From DATKQI01 sp035532755 (lineage in GTDB: Bacteria > Pseudomonadota > Alphaproteobacteria > Acetobacterales > Acetobacteraceae): a stretch of 26,560 nucleotides of DNA. The notes beneath the pieces are model-generated. The model did no database searches. It saw only the letters and a program-made list of their open reading frames with translations, and had not been told where the DNA came from. The DNA lies in the NCBI GenBank assembly GCA_035532755.1, contig DATKQI010000142.1, positions 1 to 26,560 on the forward strand, read 5' to 3'. Both the position numbers and the translations under genes were made by a program. The number at the start of each line of letters is the position of its first letter. Position 1 is the first letter of the stretch. Of this stretch, positions 14,280-22,714 are shown in pieces.

Positions 14280-16460
14280 TCACGCCTTGTTGAGCAACAG
14301 CAGCAGCGGCCGGGTCGTGGCGCGGGTGATCGCGTCCATCGCCCGATGGACATCCGCCGGCGTGGTTTCCCGGGCTGCCGCCACCAGGACGACCGCATCG
14401 ACCGAATGAACCAGTGACAACGCGATGGTGGAGGCTCCGAGCGGCGGCGCCTCGAGCACGACGAGATTATATTCCTCCCGTGCTTCGGCCAGCAGATTTT
14501 GCAGATGCGTCGCTTGCAACAGTCGCGCCGCCCCGGCCGGCGGACCGTCGACCAGCAGGCAGTCAAGGGCGGACCACGGATCCCTGCTGATTACCTCCGC
14601 CCAGTGGTCGCGCCCGGTGAGGGCTTCCACCAGCCCGTTGCCACGCGGCGCGTTGAGCAGGGAGGCGAGCGACGGTGCGTCGAGATCGCCCTCGATCAGA
14701 AGTGCGCGCAAGTCGTCGAGCGCGGCCATTCGGCTAAATCCCGCCGCGACGCTGGAACTGCCTTCGCCCCCGTTGGCCGAGACGAACAGGACGATGCGCG
14801 GCAGGGCGCCACCACACTCGGCTTGCAGTTGTGCGCGCAGCCGCCGAAACGCCTCGGCCGCGGCGCCGTCAGGGTGCTCCGCGACATGGGTAGCGAGCGA
14901 GACGGTGGCGTGCATGGCCACAAAGGGAATCGCGGCGACCGGGCGCTGCGCGCTCTCAGCGGCAAGGTCTTCGCAGTCAGCAAGGACGCCATGACGCCGC
15001 CGGCGTAGCAAGGTCAGTACGCCACCAAACGCGAGGCCGCCGACCATCCCCAGTGCGCCCGCCAGCTTCGGGCGTGGACTTGATGGAAACGCCGGCGGGG
15101 TCGCAAGACTGACCACGCGCGCATCCACCCCGGTCATGCCCCGCGCACCGCTCTGGGTTTGATCGGCGCTGATCAGCAGCGACTGGTAGAGCGTCCGCTC
15201 CGCGTCGGCATCCTTCTGGTATTGCTGGAGCCTCGCCTCCACGGTGGCAAGCCGGCTCGCCTGCACCTGTGCGACCGCCAGGTTGCGCCGCAGATCGCTC
15301 TCCCGCTGCCGTGCAGCGTCCACCTGTGCGCGCAGTCCCGTTACCGCGCGTCTTGTCTCCGCCGCGACCGCGGCGCGTGCCGCGCCGAGCTGCGCTTCCG
15401 CCGCGCGCAGGGCGGGATAGCGAGGACCATAGGTCTGCGACAGTTCCGCCACCCGTCGCTGCGCGGCGGCCTCGCGTTCCCGCAGCATGGAGATCGTGCC
15501 CGCATTGAGGGCTTGCACGCCGCCAGCGGTGCCGCCGCCGACGGCGGCGAGGGTCGAGGCGCGGGCGTATTCGGCTTCCAGCGCCTCACGTTCGGTGCTC
15601 GCGCGGGTCAAAGCCGCGGAGAGCTCCTGCACCTGCTGTTGACCGACGGTGCCGGCCTGCGTCCGCACGATGTCGTAGGCTTGACGGGTTTGCTGAATCT
15701 TACGTTCCAGTTCGTCGACCCGTGCCCGCACGTGCCGCAAGCGCCGGCTCAAGGTCGCGTTTGCCGCGGTATTGGCCTTGGCCAGCACGGCTTCCTTGTC
15801 AGCCAGGTAGCGGCGTATCAGGTCATTGACCACCGCGGCGGCAAGTGGCCCGGTGGGGGCGCGAAACTGCACGGTAATGACCAGGCTTTCGCCGTAATTA
15901 TAGACTCGAAGCCGCTGCTGGACGCGACTCAAGACGATGTCGTCCACCAACTGCGGCGTCGCGGGGCCAGCAAACGCCGGATCGGGCAGCAGCCCCGAAC
16001 GGATCACCACGCGCAAGAGCGGTCCGGGAAGGTGCCGGGCGAGTTCCAGCTTGAGGCGGGCCATGCGCGACGGTGGTCGCAAGGTCGTGTTGAAGTCCGG
16101 AACGCGATCGAGCTTGAGGTCGCGCGCGACGGCGCGAAGCAGCGCCGGCGACTGCAGCACCGCCACCTCGCTGCGCACGACGGGCATGGGATCGGCAAGA
16201 ACGGGGCTTTTGAGCGCGCCTTCCAGCGCCGGGATCGCCACGCTGCGATTATTCACCGCGACGGTTCCGGTCGCGGTGTACTGCGGCGACAGAAGCAGCT
16301 TGGCACCCAGCGCCCCGGCCGCGCCGAACGCGATGGCGCAGACGAGTAAGCCGGCCCAATTCCGGCGCAGAACCTTGAAGATCTGCCCCGGCATGATGGT
16401 TTCGACCGGGCCGGGTCCCTCCGTCGAGACGAGATGATCGGGGGCAATGCTGTCGGGCAT
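14280..16460 (-). CDS. Wzz/Wzc-like polysaccharide co-polymerase with degenerate BY-kinase domain
   Basis: A 726-residue inner-membrane chain-length protein. Membrane segment 1 lies at about 35-56. The periplasmic Wzz domain and long coiled-coil arms (about 225-435, rich in Ala, Arg and Glu) follow. The conserved Pro-rich motif PPAFPSSPRPK (455-465) comes before membrane segment 2 (466-486). The cytoplasmic part has the fold of a bacterial tyrosine kinase, but its signatures are broken. Walker A reads GGEGSSS at 564-570, with Ser568 where the invariant Lys belongs. The A' region reads LIEGDLDAPS. In Walker B, Glu670 replaces the usual Asp (VVLEAPPLG). No tyrosine-rich tail is present. It should still act structurally with Wzy and the OPX protein but is unlikely to autophosphorylate. 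ATG 16460 is chosen over GTG 16472, with GGAAGG 11 nt upstream. Confidence 0.9.
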   Translation of the reverse strand: MPDSIAPDHLVSTEGPGPVETIMPGQIFKVLRRNWAGLLVCAIAFGAAGALGAKLLLSPQYTATGTVAVNNRSVAIPALEGALKSPVLADPMPVVRSEVAVLQSPALLRAVARDLKLDRVPDFNTTLRPPSRMARLKLELARHLPGPLLRVVIRSGLLPDPAFAGPATPQLVDDIVLSRVQQRLRVYNYGESLVITVQFRAPTGPLAAAVVNDLIRRYLADKEAVLAKANTAANATLSRRLRHVRARVDELERKIQQTRQAYDIVRTQAGTVGQQQVQELSAALTRASTEREALEAEYARASTLAAVGGGTAGGVQALNAGTISMLREREAAAQRRVAELSQTYGPRYPALRAAEAQLGAARAAVAAETRRAVTGLRAQVDAARQRESDLRRNLAVAQVQASRLATVEARLQQYQKDADAERTLYQSLLISADQTQSGARGMTGVDARVVSLATPPAFPSSPRPKLAGALGMVGGLAFGGVLTLLRRRRHGVLADCEDLAAESAQRPVAAIPFVAMHATVSLATHVAEHPDGAAAEAFRRLRAQLQAECGGALPRIVLFVSANGGEGSSSVAAGFSRMAALDDLRALLIEGDLDAPSLASLLNAPRGNGLVEALTGRDHWAEVISRDPWSALDCLLVDGPPAGAARLLQATHLQNLLAEAREEYNLVVLEAPPLGASTIALSLVHSVDAVVLVAAARETTPADVHRAMDAITRATTRPLLLLLNKA

Positions 16461-16472
16461 AGGTCGCAACAC

Positions 16473-16673
16473 CTTCCTCGCCGCGACGCGCGCGCCGCCA
16501 CTCCGGATGCCAGGCGCATCAGCGCATGACCTCGCTATTCGTATATCAGGCGTCCGCGGCCTCTTCCGGCCACGATCACGTGATGCGGGGGCCTTGGTGC
16601 CAGATGTCGGCTAGGCTCGCGGCCGATCGACCGTAAATAGAGGTAACGGGATCATTGATGAAGGATTCGACAC
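16473..16673. promoter_or_regulatory. Divergent control region between co-polymerase and GT14 genes
   Basis: This gap separates two divergent starts, so it should hold both promoters. It contains a perfect 10-bp palindrome, ATCACGTGAT, at 16575-16584, roughly central, which would suit a dimeric regulator. AAGGA at 16661-16665 is the ribosome binding site of the plus-strand gene. No confident -35/-10 pair was found. Confidence 0.35.
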
Positions 16674-17579
16674 GTGGAGGCAAGGATTGCGTATTTCGTT
16701 CTCGCTCATCGCCGTCCCGAGCAGCTTCGCCTGCTGGTCGAGGCGATTGCGGATTCACGCGATCTCGTGATCCTGCATGTCGATCTCAAATCGATGCTGG
16801 GCCTGCGTCCCGACCGCGTCGGGATCGGGACGATGGCCCGCGCGCTGGCGAACGCGCGCGAAAACGTGATCCTGATGCCGCCGCGATGCACGAACTGGGG
16901 CGGCTGGAGTCTGTCGCAAGTGCTTCTCGATGCCATCGATCTCGCATTGGCGCGCGGACCCACCTGGACGCACTTCATCAATCTCAGCGGACAATGCCTA
17001 CCGATCAAGCCGTTGGAGGCGATTCGCACGGCCCTCAGCGCGGCGGCCGATACCGTGTTCGTGCAGTTGCGGCCGTTCTCCTCCCTGCCCGCGGATGACT
17101 GGCATCTGCGTTGGCACCCGATGGTGGAGTTGCCGCACAAGGCGGTGCGCCTGCGCGGACCGCGTCGTCCTCCGGATCGGTTCGAGCTCGCCTATAAGGG
17201 CTCGCAATGGTGCATCCTGCCGCGCGCGTTCTGCGAATGGCAGAGCAAGGCGCCGGTGAGGCATGAGGTTCGGCGTTACCTTCGCCACCTGCTTCTCTCG
17301 GACGAATTGCTCATGCAAACGCTGGTGCGTAACGGTCCGTGGCGGGATCGGGTCGCGCCGCATTATGGCCGGGAGATCATCTGGCCGGGACCGCGGGTGA
17401 TGACCTTGGCGGACCTGGATTTTCTACAACACAGTCCCGCCTTCTTCGCCCGGAAATTCGATCCGGCGATCGACGATCAGATTGCGCCAGCAATCCTGCG
17501 TGCCATCGCCACCCGGTCAGATGGTCCGGCAGACACGGGTCCCGTGTTACCACACATCCCTCGCGCGCAGGCGGCTTGA
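16674..17579 (+). CDS. GT14 (Branch-domain) glycosyltransferase
   Basis: A 301-residue protein of the core-2/I-branching family (pfam Branch, GT14), whose known members transfer GlcNAc or xylose. It reads ARIAYFVLAHRRPEQLRLLV, then VILHVDLKS, the GGWSLSQVLLDAIDLAL helix, FINLSGQCLPIKPLEAI, KGSQWCILPRAFCEW and LLSDELLMQTLV. These are the family blocks in their normal order and spacing. The GTG start at 16674 is supported by AAGGA 8 nt upstream and by the first beta strand following at once. It is soluble, so it should act in the cytoplasm on the lipid-linked unit and may create a branch. It ends exactly where the next gene starts (TGA then ATG), indicating an operon. Sugar identity is inferred at family level only. 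Confidence 0.87.
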   Translation: MEARIAYFVLAHRRPEQLRLLVEAIADSRDLVILHVDLKSMLGLRPDRVGIGTMARALANARENVILMPPRCTNWGGWSLSQVLLDAIDLALARGPTWTHFINLSGQCLPIKPLEAIRTALSAAADTVFVQLRPFSSLPADDWHLRWHPMVELPHKAVRLRGPRRPPDRFELAYKGSQWCILPRAFCEWQSKAPVRHEVRRYLRHLLLSDELLMQTLVRNGPWRDRVAPHYGREIIWPGPRVMTLADLDFLQHSPAFFARKFDPAIDDQIAPAILRAIATRSDGPADTGPVLPHIPRAQAA

Positions 17580-18737
17580 ATGCGAGTCGCGCTCATCGAT
17601 CCATCGCTGTTCACACTGCCCTACGACCTGCGGCTTGCCGCAGGCCTGCGCGCCAATGGCCACGAGGTTCGTCTGCACGGGCGCCGTTCCTGCCCCGACG
17701 ACGGCGACGTATCGGCACCGTCCGTGGTCGCAAGCTTCTATCCCGTCGCCAACCTGCCGATGGTCCGATCTCTTCCCGGACCGCTGCGACTTTCGATCAA
17801 GGGAGCCGATCACGTGATCTCGATGGCCAGACTGCGTGCGCGGCTGGCGCGGGAGCAGGCGGAGGTGATCCATTTCCAGTGGCTGCCGCTACCGGCAGTG
17901 GATTGCCGCTTCCTAAGTGGACTCCGCTCGCTCGCGCCGCTGGTGCTGACGGTGCACGATTCCGAGCCGTTCAACGGCAATCCGGCCGCAAGGCTGCAAC
18001 GGCACGGCCTGCCCGCTAGCTTCCGCCAGTTCGACCGCCTGATCGTGCATACCGACCAGGGAAGGAATAGGCTCCACGCGCAGGGGATCGCGGCGGAGCA
18101 GATCGCGGTCCTGCCGCACGGGCTTCTGGGCGCGTCGGTCACCGCTATCCGCACCGATGACGATGTTGGGGAGACCGTCTTCCTGCTGTTCGGGAAGCTG
18201 AAACCATACAAAGGGGCCGATGTCCTGCTACGCGCGTTCGCCCGCATGCTCCCCCCGCTGCGCGCCCGCGCGCGCGTGCGGATCGTCGGCAAGCCCTACA
18301 TGGACATCGGGCCGCTCCATCGCCTGGCGTCAGAGCTCGGGATTGCGGATCGGGTGGCGATCGAGCCGCGCTTTGTGGCCGACCCGGAGATTCCGCGATT
18401 ATTCCAATCTGGCACGGTGGCGGTGTTTCCATACCGGGAGATCGAGGCAAGCGGCGTCCTGTCGCTCGCGATCGCGCATGCGCGCCCGATGCTGGCCAGC
18501 CGGATCGGCGGCTTTGCCGAGACGATCCGCGATGGGAAGGACGGTCTGCTGGTGCCGCCGGGCGACGAGGGCGCTCTGGCTGACGCGATGGCGCGCTTCG
18601 TCGTCGATGGGGCATTCACCATGGCCTGCGCGCGCCATGTCGTCGAACTCGCCGCGACAATACCGGACTGGCGGGAAATCGGCCGTCGGACCGGCGAGAT
18701 CTACCAGCACGCTGCCGCATCGCGCGATGCGGCCTGA
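17580..18737 (+). CDS. Family 4 glycosyltransferase, SGV-type
   Basis: A 385-residue GT-B glycosyltransferase. The N-terminal domain begins MRVALIDPSLFTLPYDLRLA and includes VIHFQWLPLP and LVLTVHDSEP. The donor domain has LLFGKLKPYKGADVLLRAF, VRIVGKPY and PYREIEASGVLSLAIAHARP. In the last motif the second glutamate of E-x7-E is replaced by alanine, a variation seen in EPS transferases whose motif reads PYR-x-I-x-x-SGVL. It lacks membrane segments. ATG 17580 directly abuts the TGA of the GT14 gene, so the pair should be translationally coupled and act in the same unit. The stop is 13 bp from the convergent GH26 stop. Specificity is unknown. Confidence 0.9.
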   Translation: MRVALIDPSLFTLPYDLRLAAGLRANGHEVRLHGRRSCPDDGDVSAPSVVASFYPVANLPMVRSLPGPLRLSIKGADHVISMARLRARLAREQAEVIHFQWLPLPAVDCRFLSGLRSLAPLVLTVHDSEPFNGNPAARLQRHGLPASFRQFDRLIVHTDQGRNRLHAQGIAAEQIAVLPHGLLGASVTAIRTDDDVGETVFLLFGKLKPYKGADVLLRAFARMLPPLRARARVRIVGKPYMDIGPLHRLASELGIADRVAIEPRFVADPEIPRLFQSGTVAVFPYREIEASGVLSLAIAHARPMLASRIGGFAETIRDGKDGLLVPPGDEGALADAMARFVVDGAFTMACARHVVELAATIPDWREIGRRTGEIYQHAAASRDAA

Positions 18738-18750
18738 CCCGCCAGTGCGG

Positions 18751-19716
18751 CTAGGCGGCGCGCAGCCCGGCCCGCAACGCGGCTGCGGCACGTGGGAAGC
18801 GGCCGCCCACGACCTTGGCATCGTAGTCAGAGGCATGATAGTCCCAATAGCAATCATATGCGATCGGCCCGCCGCCGGCCATCCAGGCGAGCATGTTGCG
18901 GACGAACACCGGGTCGTCACCGCCGCCGTGCCCGTCCGGCCTTGTGCCGGTGCCCCATTCGGGGAACGACCGAGGCTTGCCGCGCGCATTTGCAAAATCG
19001 CGATGCCAGACAAGTCCGGCGGGTTGGTGCAGCAGATGGGCCCAACGCTGGGCCGGATCCGCGATCCGGGGCCAGGATTCGTTGTACACGTCGAGTCCGA
19101 TCACATCGACGACGTCATCGCCCGGGTACGCGGCCACGGTCGGTCCATCGATGATCGCGGCGGTCCAATCGAACCGGAACCGGGCGCCCGCGACGCCGCG
19201 CATGGCCTGGGCGATGCGGCGCCAGTAGCGCGCGTAGGCGGGCGCCTGGCCGCGGGCAGTCCAAGGATACCAGCCGCCGTTAAACTCCCAGCCGATTCGC
19301 ACGAATGCGTCGGCCGCTCCACCGGCGACCAGCGCACGCGCCAGGGCGGCGAAATGCCCATCCAAGGCACCGGATGCACCCTGTTCCAAAGATGGACGAC
19401 CCTCACCCACCAGCATCGGCACCGAGATCGCCAGGGTACGGCCGGGCAGCTGCTTCCAGCAGCCGGTGATCCAGCCGGCCTCGTTCTCCATGCCTTTCCA
19501 GCTATCCATCTGCAGGAAGTCGAGCACGACCGCGACCGGCCGCCCGAGCCAGGACTCGAACGCGCGCACCGCCGGCAGCCCGGTGCAGCCGGCGCCGCCG
19601 TAAACGCCGATGGGCAGGTGCTGTCGCCGGCTTGCCGCGAGCGCCACGATGCCGGACGCCGCGAGGACGCCGAGGTGGCGGCGGGTCGGACCGACGGGAT
19701 TCGCATTCGCAACCAT
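18751..19716 (-). CDS. Exported GH26-family glycoside hydrolase
   Basis: A 321-residue exported glycanase. The N-terminus has a twin-arginine-type leader, TRRHLGVLAASGIVALAAS (Arg12-Arg13), pointing to Tat export. The catalytic TIM barrel has the GH26 acid/base in RIGWEFNGGWYPW (Glu144) and the nucleophile in KPRSFPEWGTG (Glu253). Both are intact, as are VIGLDVYN and the late aromatic AYDCYWDYH. GH26 enzymes mostly cut beta-1,4-mannan, and some members cut beta-1,3-xylan or mixed-link glucan, so the substrate here is open. ATG 19716 is preferred over 19809 because it places the RR motif at 12-13 and GGTGA lies 5 nt upstream. The gene is divergent from the Wzy-like gene and convergent with the GT4 gene. 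It probably trims or releases the polymer in the periplasm or outside. Confidence 0.88.
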   Translation of the reverse strand: MVANANPVGPTRRHLGVLAASGIVALAASRRQHLPIGVYGGAGCTGLPAVRAFESWLGRPVAVVLDFLQMDSWKGMENEAGWITGCWKQLPGRTLAISVPMLVGEGRPSLEQGASGALDGHFAALARALVAGGAADAFVRIGWEFNGGWYPWTARGQAPAYARYWRRIAQAMRGVAGARFRFDWTAAIIDGPTVAAYPGDDVVDVIGLDVYNESWPRIADPAQRWAHLLHQPAGLVWHRDFANARGKPRSFPEWGTGTRPDGHGGGDDPVFVRNMLAWMAGGGPIAYDCYWDYHASDYDAKVVGGRFPRAAAALRAGLRAA

Positions 19717-19862
19717 CGCATCACCACGCTGGACAGGAAAAAGGGGTGCGCTAGGAATGGCGCGTGCGGCGCGGGTTGCCCATTCCTGTCGGCGGACGGT
19801 CGGGTTCACGTCTTGGGGAGCCGGCGCGAACCGCGACCGCGCGCGGCGGCCGGTACCCGTCC

Positions 19863-21155
19863 GTGAGGCATTCGGTCATCAATCCGGGCTTTGCCGTGAC
19901 CAGACCTCCTGTCCGGGCGGTCACGACCGGCAGCAAGCTGACGGCCGCGCGCTTCACGGGTGCGCTACTGGCGGTCTGTCTCCTGGCGCAGCGCTTCGCC
20001 GTGCCGGTCGGCTCGAAGGAGCTCAGTGTCGCGGCGCCGATCGGCCTCCTGCTGGCGGCCTGGGGCGTCGGTGTCCAAGTGCTGGTGATCGATCGGCGTC
20101 GCGCCGCCTGCTTTCTCGGCATCTGCACGATGGCGATGATCGCCACCGCGGCCCACGCCAACATGCCAGTGTCGATCGCGCCACGGATCAGCTTGTTTTC
20201 ATTAGTCTATTGGCTTGCAATCAGCGGCGTCGCGACCTTGCGATTCCGGGAGAAGATGTCGGAAGCGCGGTTCTTCGACATCGTATCCACCTGGCTCGTG
20301 ATCGTCGCGGCGGCTGGTGTCCTTGCCTTCATCGGCCAGTTTGTCGGTCTGACCCTCTTTACCTTCAGTCACCTCGTTCCGGCCCGCTGGCTGATCGAGC
20401 GCCAGTACGCAGTTGTCATTCCTCTGCCGGGTACCAGCATCCTGAGGGCGAACGGGTTCTTCCTGGTCGAGCCCTCGGTATTCTCCCAGTTCATGGCGGT
20501 CGGCATCGTGATCGAATGGCTGACGTTCCGCCGCCTGCCTCGGATGCTGCTGTTCCTGACCGGGCTTCTCACGTCGGTATCGGGAACCGGCTGGCTGGTG
20601 CTGGCGACCTTTCTCGCGCGCTCGGTGCTTACGGGCTCGCCGCGTAATGTGCTGCGGGTACTCGCTCTGATCGCGATTTGCATTGCCGCGATCACCGCGG
20701 CGGGCGTTCTGCTGCCCACGATCACCGCCTCGCTGTTCGACCGGGTGCACGAATTGTCGCAACCAGGCAGCAGCGGCTACGCGCGGTTCATCACCCCGTT
20801 CATGGCGTTGCACCGGGTCTTGCGCGACGCCCCCGCCTGGAGCGTCCTTACCGGGCTTGGCCCGGGTGCCAGCCAAGCGCTGCTCCTGCCGTTCAGGTAT
20901 CAGCTCAACACCCCTATCAAGATCCTGATGGAATACGGGGTCTTCGGGCTGTCGAGCTATGCGGGCCTGCTCCTGCTGGCCCGCCGATCCGCGCGCCAGA
21001 GCGCGCTGCTCGTGCCACTCCTGGTGCTGCTGATGTTTACGGGTGGGTATCAGGAGTTTCCACCGATCCTGTTTCCCGTCGTCCTGATGACCACGGTGGC
21101 GTTCCTCGGCACGGCGGCGGAGCCGCTGCCGGGCGGTCGCCGCCCTCCCCCGTGA
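19863..21155 (+). CDS. Wzy-like polysaccharide polymerase (O-antigen ligase/polymerase type)
   Basis: A 430-residue integral membrane protein with about 10-12 hydrophobic helices and the layout of Wzy/WaaL-like proteins. The large periplasmic loop follows the mid-protein helices and includes SLFDRVHELSQPGSSGYARF and LGPGASQALLLPFRYQLNTP. The final part reads IKILMEYGVFGLSSYAGLLL. It should polymerise flipped repeat units. The GTG start at 19863 is the best of several in-frame GTGs, though its SD (GGCCGGT) is poor; GTG 19896 is an alternative. The frame is open further upstream to 19764, but that part reads as low-complexity Arg-rich sequence. The gap to the divergent GH26 start is 146 bp. Wzy proteins share little sequence identity, so this call rests on topology, loop motif and locus completeness. 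Confidence 0.82.
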   Translation: MRHSVINPGFAVTRPPVRAVTTGSKLTAARFTGALLAVCLLAQRFAVPVGSKELSVAAPIGLLLAAWGVGVQVLVIDRRRAACFLGICTMAMIATAAHANMPVSIAPRISLFSLVYWLAISGVATLRFREKMSEARFFDIVSTWLVIVAAAGVLAFIGQFVGLTLFTFSHLVPARWLIERQYAVVIPLPGTSILRANGFFLVEPSVFSQFMAVGIVIEWLTFRRLPRMLLFLTGLLTSVSGTGWLVLATFLARSVLTGSPRNVLRVLALIAICIAAITAAGVLLPTITASLFDRVHELSQPGSSGYARFITPFMALHRVLRDAPAWSVLTGLGPGASQALLLPFRYQLNTPIKILMEYGVFGLSSYAGLLLLARRSARQSALLVPLLVLLMFTGGYQEFPPILFPVVLMTTVAFLGTAAEPLPGGRRPPP

Positions 21156-21268
21156 CGCTGGAGGTAACGGCGCCCGCGCGGCGATCATGGCAAGAATGCG
21201 GCGTTTCCACTTTCTTTGAGGTAAGCATCAGGTTATACTGCACGCTAGAAACGTGGCAGGACGCCAAG

Positions 21269-21556
21269 ATGGACGACGAGTTCGGTGGGCGCGCGGATCA
21301 TGCGCCGCTCTTTTCGTCAGTGCGCCGGCGTGTCGGGACACTGATGCTGCTGAGCGCTCTGGGCGCCGTCGGTGCGTTGGTCCTCTGGTTTGAGGTCGGG
21401 GTGGGCTATGCCGCGCTCGCCTATGCGCTGACGATCGGTGTGCTCAATATCGTGGTGATCCGTCAGGTAGGACGGCAGTCTTCGCGGCTCCACCCGACCG
21501 GCACCCGCGCTGCGCGGCTGCACCCGCAATCGGGAACGTCCCCGATCGAGCGCTGA
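21269..21556 (+). CDS. Small two-TM membrane protein of unknown function
   Basis: A 95-residue protein. A charged N-terminus (MDDEFGGRADHAPLFSSVRR) is followed by two hydrophobic helices, TLMLLSALGAVGALVLWF and YAALAYALTIGVLNIVVI, and a basic tail with SRLHPTGTRAARLHPQ. ATG 21269 is supported by AGGA at 21258-21261, 7 nt upstream. I do not recognise a family. It sits between the Wzy-like polymerase and a glycosyltransferase on the same strand, 113 bp after the former. That gap carries a TATACT near 21235 but no convincing -35. A small partner for an inner-membrane EPS enzyme is a fair guess only. Confidence 0.7.
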   Translation: MDDEFGGRADHAPLFSSVRRRVGTLMLLSALGAVGALVLWFEVGVGYAALAYALTIGVLNIVVIRQVGRQSSRLHPTGTRAARLHPQSGTSPIER

Positions 21557-21667
21557 GCAGACGCGTACTCGTATTTGTGTTTCACGGACGAGTTGCGCGA
21601 CCGACCGCGCGCGGTATGGGTTCCCGCCCCGCGCGAGGCCGCGCTTACGGGTAAGTGGGTGGACGAT

Positions 21668-22666
21668 ATGGTGACATCGTCGGTGATCGTGCCGGCCTAT
21701 AATGCCGAGGCGTTCATCGAGCGGGCCCTGGCCTCGGTCCTCGTCCAGACCGAGTCGGACTTCGAGGTTCTGGTCATCGATGACGCCTCGACCGACGGCA
21801 CGGCCGCGCGCGTTGCTCGTATCGCCCGGGAAGACCGGCGGGTGCGCCTGCTACGCATGACCGCAAATGCCGGACCGGGGGCCGCCCGTAATCGCGGCCT
21901 GGCAGAGGCATGCGGTGAATGGGTCGCGCTGCTCGACGCCGATGACGGGTTCGCGGCGCAGCGGATCGCCACGCTCCGCGCGCTCGGAGAGCGGACAGGT
22001 GCCGACCTTGTCTCCGACAACCTTCTCATGTGCCCCGAGCGGGGAGGCCCGGTGGTCCCTATGATTCCGGAACAGGTTCTGGTGGCACCGAGACAAATGT
22101 CGGCGGCGGAGTTCATCGCCGGTAATATCGGCGATCGGCGGACACCCAGGATCAGCTACGGCTTCATGCACCCAATGATCCGCCGCAGCTTCCTGACACG
22201 GAACCACCTGCAATATGATGAGCGGAACCGCTTCGGCGAGGACTTCCTGTTCTATCTCATGTGCCTCGCACATCGTGCGAAATGGTGGATCACGCCGGCA
22301 GCGCTCTATCGCTACACCGTGCGCGCAGGATCGCTGACGGAAATCCAGTCCGCGGCGGACCTGCACCGGATACGCATAGCGGAGCGTCGCCTGCTGGACG
22401 ATCCTGCGACGGAGGCCGATCCGGTCTTCCACCGGCTGCTACGCCGGCACCTAGGAGGGATCGACCGCCGCTACTACTACCGCGCGTTCACCGATGCGGT
22501 GAAGGATCGCGCCTATGCCCGAGCCGCCGGGCTGCTGTTCGAGAACAGGAACAGCTTCCGTCATGTGGCGCGCGAAGGCGCCGTCCAGGCGCCGACCGTT
22601 CTCCGCAAGGCACTGCGCGGCGGCTACCGGCAGCACCGCATTGATCAGGAGCGATCTTCGGGCTGA
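21668..22666 (+). CDS. Family 2 glycosyltransferase, ExoO-like paralog
   Basis: A 332-residue GT-A transferase, paralogous to the one at 2295-3254. It opens with VTSSVIVPAYNAEAFIERAL and carries VIDDASTDGT (Asp38-Asp39), GPGAARNRGL, a DADD motif at 90-93, SDNLLMC and an ED pair at 191-192 (RFGEDFLFYL). A shared C-terminal segment reads FTDAVKDRAYARA, comparable with FAEAVKNRDL in the first paralog. ATG 21668 is chosen because the fold starts five residues later; the open frame extends to 21575, but that part is unlike the family. GGTGGA lies 5-10 nt upstream. It has no membrane segment. The stop faces the acyltransferase stop 48 bp away. Specificity is unknown, but the two paralogs may add the same sugar at two places. 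Confidence 0.9.
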   Translation: MVTSSVIVPAYNAEAFIERALASVLVQTESDFEVLVIDDASTDGTAARVARIAREDRRVRLLRMTANAGPGAARNRGLAEACGEWVALLDADDGFAAQRIATLRALGERTGADLVSDNLLMCPERGGPVVPMIPEQVLVAPRQMSAAEFIAGNIGDRRTPRISYGFMHPMIRRSFLTRNHLQYDERNRFGEDFLFYLMCLAHRAKWWITPAALYRYTVRAGSLTEIQSAADLHRIRIAERRLLDDPATEADPVFHRLLRRHLGGIDRRYYYRAFTDAVKDRAYARAAGLLFENRNSFRHVAREGAVQAPTVLRKALRGGYRQHRIDQERSSG

Positions 22667-22714
22667 TCGAGGGGACCGCGGTGGAGTCAAACGTCAACCG
22701 ACGGGGACAGATTC

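Noticed and set aside
15159..16349. Plus-strand open frame of 396 codons
   Set aside because: Antisense to the co-polymerase coiled-coil region; rich in Arg, His and Gln with no motifs. A GC3-driven shadow.
17808..17819. 12-bp palindrome GATCACGTGATC
   Set aside because: It lies inside the coding sequence of the GT4 gene and reads normal codons there, so chance is the simpler explanation.
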